Assembly (NCBI RefSeq): GCF_030817355.1
Contig: NZ_JAUSZH010000001.1
Coordinates: 4,311,001-4,375,000 of the forward strand
Direction: 5' to 3'
DNA: 64,000 bases
DNA from: Streptomyces sp. V1I1
Lineage (GTDB): Bacteria > Actinomycetota > Actinomycetes > Streptomycetales > Streptomycetaceae
In this document: piece by piece, positions 8,803 through 17,889 of the stretch
How positions within the stretch are numbered: the first letter of the stretch is position 1
Layout: each line of letters opens with the position of its first letter
Translations under genes and position numbers: made by a program
The notes under the pieces: generated by a model
The model's database searches: none
What the model was told of the DNA's origin: nothing
The model's input: the letters and a program-made list of their open reading frames with translations, nothing else

Positions 8803-11800
8803 GTGGCCCATCGTGCCCTCATGCGCGGCGCCGTAGCCGCGACCATCTCGCTTTCGCTCGCGGCCGGACTCGGTTCTGCGGCCGCGCAGGCCGAGGCGGG
8901 CGTTGCCTCCGTATCGCCGGAGGACGCCGTGGAGATCCCGGCCACCTTCACGACACAGAAAGGATCGATGCACCTGGTGGACACCGGTAACCCGCTCTAC
9001 GGGGACGGGGCGGGCCGGCTCGGGTTCTTCCACCGCCACAGCGGCACCGGCCACTACTTCTGGACGCGCTACTCGGACGGGCAGTCGGTCCCCGCGAATC
9101 CGACCGGAACCGGCTGGGGATCCGCACGAGGCACCGGCACGGACACCATCGTGTACTTCGGGAACGGGTCGATCCAGCTGCGCGACATGGCGGCCGGGAC
9201 GACCCGGTTCATAACCGTGCCGCAAGGTTTCGTCTTCGGCGGGGCGTACGGCAACACCATCCTCGCCGTGAAGACCGTGACCGAGGAGTCCGGCGGTACG
9301 ACCACCACCAAGGCCGTGGAGCCCCAGCTGCTGGACGTCGCCGAGGATGGTGTCGTACGCAGGCGGCCGGTCGAAGGGCTGCCCGACGGCGCCGAAATGC
9401 TCTGGCCCGGTGCGGCCGCCGGTGGTGACTCGCAGTCCGTCCTCCTCCGGCTGAAGGTGGACGGAATCCCACGGCTGGCGAACATCGATGTCGCGACCGC
9501 CCGGATGACCGGCCACACCCAGCTGCTCGACCGGCCCGCCGTACTTCTGTCGCCCCGTCATGTCGCCTGGTACACGGTCGGGACCGGGCAGAGCGAGATC
9601 AGGGTGGTTCCCAGGTCCGATCTCGGCGCGGAGCCGACGGCGCTCCCGGCTCCCCTTGGATTGGACCGCTACAGCTACGAGATCGCCATCGTCGGCGACT
9701 GGGTGATCCACTTCAAGGGCCCCGGCCAGCCGGTCATGGCGACGCCCATGAAGGGTGGTGAACCGCGCCGGCTGTTGAAGGACAGCGCACTGCGCCTCGC
9801 CTCGGCGGAGGACGGCTCCGCCACGATCGTGGGCGGTGTCACGGGCACCGCGGACTGGGGCGCGTACCGCATCACCGAGGGCGAGGACGGCACGCCCGTC
9901 GTGACCCGGGTGGTGGACCTGTCGCCGGTGCCGGCCACAGTCCAGGGCCTCGCAGTGGGCGGTGGCACCCTTTTCGTCGGGGACAACAGCAGCGGCAAGC
10001 GCCACGCGTATACACGGGAACTCCGTGTGCAGGGGGCGCCCGAATACGGTCAGCGCAGCCCGGTCATGGCACTCGGCGGAGACTGCCTGCCGTCCGCCCC
10101 CGACTGCCACCAGCTGTACTCCGACGGCGGGGACATGGTCAGCCTCACCCAAAGGACGGACGGAGACGACCAGATCACTACGCGCTACGCCGGCGTCGTG
10201 GCCACTGGCCTGTCCGGCGGGACCATCACCGACGCGGCCGACCACTATGTCGTCTACACCCACAAGGGCACGAACCAGCAGATCGTCTACAACACCCGGA
10301 CCACCGGCGAGAAGAAGGTTCTGACGCGCACTCCGGTGGCCTCCGCCCTGTGGGCCGACACGCTGTGGAGTGCGACGGGGGGCACGGGCACCGGCTCCGG
10401 CACCGTGACCGCGTACGACCTGGCGGCCAAGAAGCCCGCGGGCGAGATCGACACCGGCTCGGGCTGCACCCCCGAGGAGCTTCAGGCGCTCGGCCGCTGG
10501 CTGTACTGGTCCCTGCGGCACCCGAGCCGGTGTGTACGACCGTACGGCGAAGAAGTCCGTCCCCGTACCGGCCGACGAGGCCCTGCTGGGCGACGGCTAT
10601 CTCGTACGGCACAACAGGCCCGACGGCAAACTCGAGCTGACCGACTTCTCCTCCGGCACGGCGGTCAGCCGCCCGCTGGCCGACTTCCCCGCCACGCAGC
10701 GGCCGCAGCGCCGGGTGACCTGGACGGTCGACAAGTTCGGCGGTCATGTTGCGTACGCGGATGCCGCTCAGCGCGTGCATGTGGTGCCGGTAGGAGTCGC
10801 CACACAGCCGCTCAGCGGGTGGAAGACGGTGTACCAGCACTGGGGGACTGGCGCGGAAGGCAGCGACGGCCGGACGGTCTATACCGACACCGGGAAGTTC
10901 CAGGTGCGTCTGTCCAAGCCGGTGGTTGACTGGACCCTGACCCTCAAGGACCCCCGCACAGGGAAGACGGTCCGCACGCGGACGGGCGGCGAGGCGAGGC
11001 ACACTCTCTCTGCTGAATGGACCGGAGTCTCGGACGATTACGCCCAGCTGCCCAACGGCCGTTACACCTGGACCGTGACCGCGAGGCCCGCCGACGGCCA
11101 TGGTGCCCCCGGAGTCTGGAGCGGCACCTTCCAGCAGGTGTATGGGACGCCGGCGTGGCGTGACCTCGATGGGCGGGACACGATCGGCGACCTGATCACC
11201 CTCAGCAAGGGCAACCCGGTCATGTCCATCAGGCCGGGCCGGAGCAACGGAACGATCGGCGGATACGAGGGCGGACCTGCCCTCGACGACCGGGCGAAGA
11301 TCGTTCCGATGGGCGATCTGAACGGGGACCGGTGCAACGACTTCCTGGTCCGCCGCTGGCCCGGTCGGCTGTACCTGATGGACGGAGGCTGCTCCAGGGA
11401 GCCCTGGCCCGAGGTGCCGGACAAGCTGGTCGGCAGCAGCGGCTGGAACCAGTTCGACGTCATGGTCTCCCCGGGGGACCTCACCGGCGACGGCCGCCCC
11501 GACATGCTGGCCCGCCAGACGACCACGGGCGATCTCTTCCTGTACGCGGCCAATGCGACCGGCGGCGGTGTGCGCGCGGGCGTCCGCATCGGCAAGGGCT
11601 GGAAGGGCCTCATGACTGTGGGCGCAGGCGACCTGAACGGCGACGGCAAGGGAGATGTTCTGACGCGCGATGCCTCCGGGACACTGTGGCGGTACAACGG
11701 CACCGGTGGTGGCACCCTCACGAACCGTGTCAAGGTCGGCAGCGGCTGGCAGATCTACAACGCGGTCGTCGGCATCGGTGACCTCAGCGGCGACGGTAAG

Positions 11801-11923
11801 GCCGATCTGGTGGCTCGTGACACCGCGGGCGTTCTGTGGCGCTACAACGGCACGGGACAGGGCACCTTCACGGCCAGGACGAAGATCGGGACCGGCTGGC
11901 AGAAGTACGCCGCGCTGTTCTGA
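8803..11923 (+). pseudogene. Secreted FG-GAP repeat protein, frameshifted
   Basis: The reading frame begins at GTG 8803 (ribosome site GGGGAGGGACTGA) with a clear signal peptide ending near AAAQAEA. It encodes a long secreted protein. The frame breaks at the CCC of 10511-10513: removing one C restores continuous sense, YWS then CGTRAGVYDRTAKKS, in the frame that runs to 11923. The whole product would be about 1040 residues. The last 220 residues hold FG-GAP/VCBS-type calcium-binding repeats (GDLNGDRCNDFLVRR, GDLTGDGRPDMLARQ, GDLNGDGKGDVLTRD, GDLSGDGKADLVARD), usually a beta-propeller. The frameshift may be a real mutation or a sequence error. Function unknown; probably extracellular binding. 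Confidence 0.8.
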
Positions 11924-12003
11924 CCGTTCCCGGCGCCTTTACGCCAACGAATGTGCCGGCGTGGCGCCTTGGAACGATCGAGTCCTGCCGTGAGCGACTG
12001 ACA

Positions 12004-12041
12004 CAGGGCCCGTACGGCAGTCGGATGCCGTACGGGCCCTG
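12004..12041 (+). terminator. Terminator after the FG-GAP gene
   Basis: Perfect 16-base arms cagggcccgtacggca / tgccgtacgggccctg with a 6-base loop. The hairpin and the following tgctgctgtgaggcgacagt resemble the terminator region at 8622-8690, pointing to duplication of the whole gene unit. Confidence 0.85.
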
Positions 12042-12050
12042 TCTGCTGCT

Positions 12051-12762
12051 GTGAGGCGACAGTTGTGCCCCGTCCGCTGCATGTGCGGCTTGCCCCTCCC
12101 ACCTGCGGCGGGAGATGCCACCACCGCTCCCGCACCCCCCGCGCCCCTGCCCAAGTGGCGCGACTTCAGCGGCGACGGCAGGGGCGACCTGCTCGCGCTC
12201 ACGTCGGGCGGGACGTTGGCCGTATGCACGGGCACGGGCACTGGCGGCCTCGGGACCGGCGTGTCGGCGACCGGCTGGCCGTCGTCGTCGCTCGTCGTCC
12301 CGTTCGGCGATCTGTCCGGGGGACAAGTGCAACGACCTCCTCGTACGGAACTCCTCGGGCGCGCTGACGCGGTACGACGGCAGCTGCGGCAAGGCGTTCT
12401 CGCCGAGCGGCCCCAAGCTGGCGCTCGGCACCGGCTGGAACATCTACAACACGCTGACCTCGCCCGGCGATCTGACGGGCGACGCTCGGGCCGACCTGCT
12501 GGCGCGTACATCGGCCGGTGAGCTGTACCTGTACGCGGACGGTGGCGCGGGCAAGCTGAAGGCCAGGGTGAAGATCGGCACGGGCCGGCAGATCTACAAC
12601 TCGGTTGCCGGTGTCGGCGACATCACCGGCGACGGCGGGGCGGACGTGGTCGCCCGCGACACGGCCGGTGTGCTGTGGCGCTACAACGGCACGGGTACGG
12701 GCACGCTGAGCGCCCGCGTGAAGATCGGCTCCGGCTGGCAGACGTACAAGGCGCTGTCCTAG
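12051..12762 (+). pseudogene. Truncated, frameshifted FG-GAP repeat paralogue
   Basis: A paralogue of the C-terminal part of the preceding gene. It starts near WRDFSGDGRGDLLAL and ends with RVKIGSGWQTYKALS, matching the end of the first protein. The signal peptide and the N-terminal 750 or so residues are absent. The frame changes at the GGGGG of 12318-12322: with one G fewer the sequence reads GDLSGDKCNDLLVRN without a break. FG-GAP motifs GDLTGDARADLLART and GDITGDGGADVVARD follow. Probably a decayed duplicate; a short secreted protein cannot be made because no export signal is seen. Confidence 0.75.
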
Positions 12763-12882
12763 CCTCCCGGGCGAGGTCACTGGGCCTGGCCTGCCCCATC
12801 TTGTGACCGGTGACGGGCCGGTGATCCGATACCCGATCGGCTCACCGGTTCCGTCCGGCTATGCTCGGGGGTGTTGTGCCGA

Positions 12883-12958
12883 GGGCCGTTAGCTCAATTG
12901 GCAGAGCAGCGGACTTTTAATCCGTTGGTTGTGGGTTCGAGTCCCACACGGCCTACCA
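12883..12958 (+). tRNA. tRNA-Lys(TTT)
   Basis: Complete cloverleaf: acceptor GGGCCGT/ACGGCCT, D arm GCTCAATTGGCAGAGC, anticodon loop CTTTTAA (TTT), T arm GTGGGTTCGAGTCCCAC, with CCA encoded at 12956-12958. Its 3' half is also the left copy of a 66-bp direct repeat, so it served as the attachment site of the element to its right. Confidence 0.96.
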
Positions 12959-12976
12959 CTCAGCCCCAGGTCAGAG
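12911..12976 (+). repeat. Attachment-site copy 1 (3' half of tRNA-Lys)
   Basis: A 66-base stretch from the anticodon stem of tRNA-Lys through CCA and into the terminator stem, identical to 23666-23731. Integration into a tRNA 3' end that rebuilds the tRNA is typical of tyrosine-recombinase elements. Similarity continues weakly past the identical core on the right side of both copies. Confidence 0.9.
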
Positions 12977-12995
12977 CGCATCTGATCTGGGGCTG
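12961..12995 (+). terminator. Terminator of tRNA-Lys
   Basis: Inverted repeat cagccccaggtcaga / tctgatctggggctg directly after the tRNA; a related hairpin follows the second repeat copy near 23715-23750. Confidence 0.7.
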
Positions 12996-13070
12996 AAGGC
13001 GTTTCGGGGGCCGTTCGGGTCGATTGCTCCACCGATGCTCAATCGAAGTGCAAACGATCAAGACATGAAG

Positions 13071-13115
13071 GAGCCCCGGCCCGTCCGCGCGGGGGATGCG
13101 GGCAGACCGGGGCTC
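13071..13115 (-). terminator. Terminator for the minus-strand gene group
   Basis: Arms gagccccgg / ccggggctc downstream of the minus-strand genes at 13124-14279. A similar hairpin (gagccccgg...ccggggc) lies at about 23815-23858 after the homologous minus-strand genes of the second element. Confidence 0.65.
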
Positions 13116-13123
13116 GCTGGGTG

Positions 13124-13252
13124 TCAGGCCTTGGGCGGGGTAACGAATCCCCTCCGGGGCCTGGGCTGCGGATCACGAGAGTCCGGCTGCTGCGCGCGCT
13201 TCCACGCTGCGACCAGATTGGCGTACCGCGGGTCAATCCATTCCTTCGCCAT
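13124..13252 (-). CDS. Small basic hypothetical protein (42 aa)
   Basis: ATG at 13250-13252 opens a 42-codon frame, MAKEWIDPRYANLVAAWKRA and so on, ending in a Pro/Arg-rich tail. It sits 18 bases downstream of the 170-aa gene on the same strand and ahead of a terminator, so it fits as the last gene of that small operon. It has no recognised domain. Codon use is GC-rich at third positions, which supports translation, but at this length the call is tentative. Confidence 0.45.
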   Translation of the reverse strand: MAKEWIDPRYANLVAAWKRAQQPDSRDPQPRPRRGFVTPPKA

Positions 13253-13270
13253 GGCCGAGAGCCTAGGCCG

Positions 13271-13783
13271 TCAGCCCTTGGGCTTGGGGATGATGACGAT
13301 CGGACCACTGTCGTCCGAGTGCTGGCACGACGCAGCCACAGATACCAGCGTGTCCTCCGGTCCCCGCCACAGATCGCGGTCCACCGCGTAGCCGGCCGCC
13401 TCGATCAGTGCGATCGTGCGGTCGATGAGCGCCTGATCGAACCGACCAGGGTCGGGCTGCTCGGGCACGTGGTGCACGAAATTGCCGAACCTCGCGCACA
13501 GGTTGTAGTAGAGGCCGGTGTGCAGGATGAGCGTGTGCCATCCCTCGTCGACCACACGGCTCGGTGTCATGGCGCGGCCAGGCCGAGCCGCCGCGGTCGC
13601 CACGAACGCGAGGGCCTCCGTGATGATCCGGCCGCCCATCTCGATCGCCATGCCGGGGTTGTTGGTGAGGATCGTGCCGAGCACCGAGTTGAACTCGGCG
13701 TCGGACAGTAACGACCGGGCCGACACGGCGGGGATGGGGCTGCCCGGCGGGTCCGGTACCGGCGGGGTCTGGGGTGTGCTCAC
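13271..13783 (-). CDS. Glycine-rich-domain-like hypothetical protein
   Basis: A 170-residue soluble protein starting at GTG 13781-13783 with ribosome site AGGAG. The central segment VDEGWHTLILHTGLYYNLCARF resembles the conserved VDxxWHxxLLHT core of glycine-rich-domain (DUF1399-like) proteins common in Streptomyces regulatory islands. It ends with a Pro/Lys tail (IVIIPKPKG). No signal peptide or membrane segment is present. It lies between the resolvase-like gene and the 42-aa ORF, all on the minus strand. Role unknown. Confidence 0.55.
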   Translation of the reverse strand: MSTPQTPPVPDPPGSPIPAVSARSLLSDAEFNSVLGTILTNNPGMAIEMGGRIITEALAFVATAAARPGRAMTPSRVVDEGWHTLILHTGLYYNLCARFGNFVHHVPEQPDPGRFDQALIDRTIALIEAAGYAVDRDLWRGPEDTLVSVAASCQHSDDSGPIVIIPKPKG

Positions 13784-13856
13784 GGTTCTCTCCTCTGCTC
13801 GATGGGGCGGGGCCCACCCCGGCCGGGCCGGGACGGGGCGTCGGCCGGGGCGGGGA

Positions 13857-14279
13857 TCAGTGGGGTGTACGCAGTCGGCCGCGCGCCTTCTCTGCGGCCG
13901 AGTCGTTCTCGCCTTCGGCGGTCTCGCAATGGCCGCCGGCCTGCTCGACACGGCGCCGCATGGCGGCACCCCGAGCGGTGTCCCGGGTGAGGCGGTCCCA
14001 GTCGTCGATGAGGCAGGCCACGGGGCCCGGTGTGCCGTCCATGGCCACACACAGCGCCTCGAACTGCGGCCGGTAGTGGCTCAGTGCGTGGTCGCCGAGG
14101 TCGAGCCAGATGCCCGCGATCTCCCAACCGCGGGACTCGGCGTAGGCGCGGCACCGGTCGAGGCGGATGTCGAGGATGACCGTGGAAGCCGTCGCGTGCC
14201 GGTCGTAGATGAAGGCGCGTGTCTTCGCCTCGACTGCCGCGTCCTGGGTTCTCGAGTGGGTCGGCTCTACGGCATCCAC
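13857..14279 (-). CDS. Resolvase-like protein lacking the catalytic serine
   Basis: A 140-residue protein matching the N-terminal domain of serine recombinases: AFIYDRHATAST at the YxRxS position, RLDRCRAYAESRGWEI, YRPQFEALC, and CLIDDWDRLTRD at the RLxRD position. The serine nucleophile in YxRxS reads as Ala (YDRHA), and the DNA-binding C-terminal part is absent, so strand exchange is not expected. Such single-domain relatives recur next to XRE regulators in Streptomyces mobile regions. Start GTG 14277-14279 with GGAAGGG upstream. A decayed copy of its C-terminus occurs at 24497-24609. Confidence 0.65.
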   Translation of the reverse strand: MDAVEPTHSRTQDAAVEAKTRAFIYDRHATASTVILDIRLDRCRAYAESRGWEIAGIWLDLGDHALSHYRPQFEALCVAMDGTPGPVACLIDDWDRLTRDTARGAAMRRRVEQAGGHCETAEGENDSAAEKARGRLRTPH

Positions 14280-14410
14280 GATGACGCCCTTCCTACTACG
14301 CTGAGTTGCCCGGTCATCACTCCGGTTACGACACTAGAAAGCGCAGATCACCGCTTGAAGTGACCGTAGGTACGGGTAACCGGCCGCCGTGTACGGGCAA
14401 AGGGGATGCC

Positions 14411-15526
14411 ATGGACAGCCGCTCGAGATCCACCCCGACCACCGGTCAGGGAACCGCTCAGCGTGGCCGCGGCGGCACAGTCTCCGGGTACGTCTTCCGC
14501 CTGATTCGCGAGCAGTTGGGGCACACGCAGGATGCCCTCGCCGAGCAGTTCCGAGTGTCGCCCGACACCATCGCGGGATGGGAGTGCGGCCGACGCCCGC
14601 TCACCGCCGTACCCGTCGGCCAGATGCTCGTACACCGCCACCGGCTCATGCAGCTGGGTACCAGTCCGTCGCTGCTCTTAGCTCTCGAACGAGCCATGGG
14701 AGCCGACGTGTTGCTGGCGAGCGCCCTGGACGAAGACGTCTCCGCCACCGACAGCCCGATCGGTGCGTGGGTCATGCAGCGCGATCTGGTCGAGGTTCTC
14801 TCCTGGCCCCTCAACGGCGTCGCACCCACTCCGCTTCGGGATCTGCCTGCCCCGCCTCGCCCTCGCCGCGGCCCCGTTCCGGACGGTCCGGAGCTGCCGG
14901 CCGACGACCGCAGACGCTTCTTCTCCCGCATGCGCCGCACCGCCGAACAGGCTCGCGGTGGCGAGCACTTCCTCCTTCGCCGCCAGGCTCTCTATCTGGC
15001 CGGCTACGACGAGGAGCCGGACACCTCCGAGTGGCTGACTCAGCAGCAGCGCACGGAGCGCCCCGACGACTGGCTGACCAGGTGGCTCAACGCCCGCTCC
15101 GTCGCCGCGGTGGCAGCACGGCAGGGCGACCGTGACCGGATGGGGCACTTCATCACCACGACACTCGCAGACGATGACGCGGGCGAGGCCGCCAACCTCA
15201 ACTACTGGGCCTACTGGATCGGTGAGGCTCCGCACATCCAGCTGTCCGACGACTTCATTGCCGCGTCCGAAGCGGGTCCCTGGCAAGGCGACAGGCTGAT
15301 GCGCCACCTGGTACGCGGTCTCACGCCACACCACGGGTTCTTCGACCTCAACGTGCACACCCTGTGGACGCTCCTCGCTGCACGCCCGAGCCTCCTGCGT
15401 CCTTCTCCTGTAGGCCGCGCGCTGCGCGAACGGCTCCCCGTGATGTTGGATAGCCCAGAGCTGTCGACGCGTGCGCGCCGAGAGCTCGAGGGCATCCGGT
15501 ACGCAATCCGCCTCGCCGAGGCGTGA
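14411..15526 (+). CDS. XRE-family helix-turn-helix regulator
   Basis: A 371-residue protein with an N-terminal HTH (about residues 28-80): [33 protein letters not shown] reads as a standard Cro/CI-type fold. The rest is an alpha-helical ligand or partner-binding region of Streptomyces XRE proteins, with [16 protein letters not shown] and [20 protein letters not shown]. The start is taken at ATG 14411; the longer frame from 14306 has no good ribosome site. The gene is 13 bases upstream of the HD-domain gene on the same strand, so the two form an operon, divergent from the resolvase-like gene. It probably controls its neighbours. Confidence 0.75.
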   Translation: MDSRSRSTPTTGQGTAQRGRGGTVSGYVFRLIREQLGHTQDALAEQFRVSPDTIAGWECGRRPLTAVPVGQMLVHRHRLMQLGTSPSLLLALERAMGADVLLASALDEDVSATDSPIGAWVMQRDLVEVLSWPLNGVAPTPLRDLPAPPRPRRGPVPDGPELPADDRRRFFSRMRRTAEQARGGEHFLLRRQALYLAGYDEEPDTSEWLTQQQRTERPDDWLTRWLNARSVAAVAARQGDRDRMGHFITTTLADDDAGEAANLNYWAYWIGEAPHIQLSDDFIAASEAGPWQGDRLMRHLVRGLTPHHGFFDLNVHTLWTLLAARPSLLRPSPVGRALRERLPVMLDSPELSTRARRELEGIRYAIRLAEA

Positions 15527-15539
15527 GAGGAGACGGACG

Positions 15540-16121
15540 GTGGCTGACGACCTGTCCGCGGTGGCGCACTTCCTGTACGAGGCGGGCACACTCAAGCACG
15601 CGCGGCGCACGGGATGGTGGATGGCGGGCGTCCGCGACCCGGAGAGCGTCGCCGAGCACGCGTGGCGCACGTCGCTGATCGCCTCGATCATCGCGAAGCT
15701 TGAGGGCGCCGACCCCTCGAGGGCAGCGTTTCTCGCGGTGTGGCACGACTCGCAGGAGACCCGCACCGGAGACGTGAACTACCTCGGCAAGAAGTACTCG
15801 TCAGAGGCCAACCCGGAGGACGTGACCGCGGACCAGACGGCCGGCATGCCCGAGGTGCTGGCCTCGACCGTGCGGGACCTGGTGGCCGAGTATGAGGCGA
15901 AGGAGACCCCGGAAGCGATCTGCGCCCGGGACGCGGACAAGCTCGAGTGCATGCTGCAGGGCATCGAGTACAAGGCGCAGGGATACGAGAACGCGCAGCG
16001 GTGGATCGACAACAGTCGCGGCCGGCTCGTCACCGAAACCGGGCAGCGTCTCGCCGACGAGCTTCTCTCGCACGGGTCGCTGGATTGGTTGCGTGCCGCC
16101 CTGGGCGAGAAGCCAGCCTGA
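15540..16121 (+). CDS. HD-domain phosphohydrolase
   Basis: A 193-residue HD-superfamily protein of the YfbR/YGK1 (5'-deoxynucleotidase-like) type. Metal ligands are visible: His in VAEHAWRTS, the HD pair in AVWHDSQET, and a later Asp in ARDADKLECMLQ. The GTG start at 15540 has the ribosome site GAGAGGAGACGG. By family this enzyme removes phosphate from deoxynucleoside monophosphates or related nucleotides. Pairing with the XRE regulator is conserved in Streptomyces, to my recollection, but the physiological role of the pair is not known. Confidence 0.8.
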   Translation: MADDLSAVAHFLYEAGTLKHARRTGWWMAGVRDPESVAEHAWRTSLIASIIAKLEGADPSRAAFLAVWHDSQETRTGDVNYLGKKYSSEANPEDVTADQTAGMPEVLASTVRDLVAEYEAKETPEAICARDADKLECMLQGIEYKAQGYENAQRWIDNSRGRLVTETGQRLADELLSHGSLDWLRAALGEKPA

Positions 16122-16200
16122 CCCCGGACGCACGAATGCGCCCCTTCCACCCGAAGGTGAGAGGGGCGCATTGCGTCACGCATTTCGTTACGGGTATTGG

Positions 16201-16656
16201 CGGAGGGACGGATCGAGCGCAGCAGACGATCGGCTCGCCATGATCGAGGCGCGGGAGAACGGCCACGACTGGCCCATCCTCCTGAACGAGCGCGGGAAGG
16301 TCAGCGAGGGACCGGGTGCGTGCATCGCCATCGTCCGCGACGGTGTGGTCTCGACGCCCTCCACCACCAGCGGGATCCTTGAGAGCCTGACCCGCGAGAC
16401 CTCGATCACCCTGCTTCGGGAGCTCGGGTACACGGTCGTCGAGCGTGATGTCGATCGCGCCGAGCTGTATCTGGCGGATGAGGTCTTCTTCATGGGCACG
16501 GGCTGGGAGATCCTGCCGGTGACCTGGGTGGACGGCCTCAAGGTGGGGGAGGGGTCCACCGGTCCGGTGACCCGTGCGCTGGATACGGCCTACGCCTCCG
16601 TGGTCCGGGGCGAATCCCCGGAGCATGCAGACTGGTTGACCGAGATTCCCTTCTGA
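16201..16656 (+). pseudogene. C-terminal remnant of a class IV (branched-chain) aminotransferase
   Basis: The frame reads MIEARENGHDWPILLNERGK, SEGPGACIAIVRDGVV, TPSTTSGILESLTRETSI and EVFFMGTGWEILPVTWVDG. These are the C-terminal half of branched-chain or D-amino acid aminotransferases, including the phosphate-binding and cofactor-clamping segments. The N-terminal half with the PLP lysine is missing, and nothing upstream of about 16180 matches. ATG 16241 could still open a 138-codon frame, but the product would lack catalysis. It is a broken gene, perhaps cut during formation of the island. Confidence 0.75.
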
Positions 16657-16806
16657 TCGATCTTCGGGGCCGGGTGCCGCTTCTCGGAGTACGGTCGACC
16701 GCGCCTGAGCGCGGCACCCGCCCCCGGCTGCCGATCCCGGCACTCTGCTGGGATGATGCTCGCCGCCAGCGACCGGCAGCCACACACACGTGCGTAGGAG
16801 ACGGCT

Positions 16807-17652
16807 TTGACCATTACCGATCCCGAGATGTCAGCGCCTTGGGCCGAGGAAGTGCCCGAGGATGCGGCTCGTCGGCCGTCGCCCTCGAGGCTGTCGGTCG
16901 CCGATGTGCTGACTCTGGGCAACGCGGTCTGCGGCTTCTCCTCCATCTACTTCATCACGACGTCCGTCCTGGTTCCCTACCTCACGGACGGCCGGGGCGA
17001 GGGCACTGTGCGCCAGGGTGCCGCCGCCGCGGTCATGCTCATCCTGATGGCCTCGCTCTTCGACTTGTGCGACGGGCTGGTCGCCCGCAGGTTCCGCAGC
17101 TCAGGAATGGGCGCGGAGCTCGACAACCTCTCGGACCTGATCAGCTTCGGTCTTGCGCCCGCTTATTTCGTGGTGGTGTGGGGCCTGGTTAGCGACGACT
17201 CGCATCTGGGCATGGTCGTCGCAGCCGCCGTCGCCGTGCTCCTGGGCGGCCTGCTGCGTCTCGCGCGCTTCTCCGTCACGGAGATGCAGGACGGCATGTT
17301 CCAGGGCATGCCGATCCCGTTCGCCGCGCTCACTGTGGTCTCCGTCGTCCTGCTCGAACTGCCCTTCGTGGTCACCCTGATCGCGGTGCTCGGCGTCGCC
17401 TGGCTCATGGTCAGCCGGGTCGAGTACCCCAAGCCCACGGGCAAGCTGGCGTTCGCCACGATCGGGTGGGCAGCGATCAACATTGGTTGCCTGGTCGCGT
17501 GGGCCGCCGATGCTCCCGGGGCCGAGATCCTTCTGGTCACCGGCTGCACGCTTCAGCTCACCCTGGCGGCAGTGCTTCCGCTCTTCGCCACCGTTCGACG
17601 CATCGGCGTTGCGCGCAACATGCGCTCGGCGCACTCGGCCGGGGCAGCTTGA
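16807..17652 (+). CDS. CDP-alcohol phosphatidyltransferase, PssA-like
   Basis: A 281-residue integral membrane enzyme with about eight hydrophobic segments. It has the CDP-alcohol phosphotransferase signature DG(x2)AR(x8)G(x3)D(x3)D, seen as DGLVARRFRSSGMGAELDNL followed by SD. The opening LSVADVLTLGNAVCGFSSI resembles CDP-diacylglycerol-serine O-phosphatidyltransferase, which makes phosphatidylserine from CDP-DAG and serine. The start is TTG 16807 with AGGAG six bases ahead. As it sits inside the tRNA-Lys island it may be a second copy beside the chromosomal pssA. A GC-rich terminator follows directly. Confidence 0.8.
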   Translation: MTITDPEMSAPWAEEVPEDAARRPSPSRLSVADVLTLGNAVCGFSSIYFITTSVLVPYLTDGRGEGTVRQGAAAAVMLILMASLFDLCDGLVARRFRSSGMGAELDNLSDLISFGLAPAYFVVVWGLVSDDSHLGMVVAAAVAVLLGGLLRLARFSVTEMQDGMFQGMPIPFAALTVVSVVLLELPFVVTLIAVLGVAWLMVSRVEYPKPTGKLAFATIGWAAINIGCLVAWAADAPGAEILLVTGCTLQLTLAAVLPLFATVRRIGVARNMRSAHSAGAA

Positions 17653-17654
17653 CT

Positions 17655-17679
17655 GAGGCGGCCGCTACGGGGCCGCCTC
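17655..17679 (+). terminator. Terminator after the PssA-like gene
   Basis: Perfect arms gaggcggcc / ggccgcctc overlapping the end of the gene region. The 200 bases from here to 17890 contain no convincing gene. Confidence 0.7.
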
Positions 17680-17889
17680 ACGCAGAGGGCTGTTGACCCT
17701 CCACAAGAGGCGGCTTCGATACGGAGGAGTCCACGTTGGACGTTCGGGGTGGCCGAGGGGTGGCCGGACGCCTTTGGACAGTGCAGCACGGGGTACCGCT
17801 CGCAGAGCACGGCGCGTGTGGTCTGATCAGGCAGGACGGCATCCCGCAGCACGAGCCGTCACCAGGCGGCATGATCACTCGTGCCCTCG

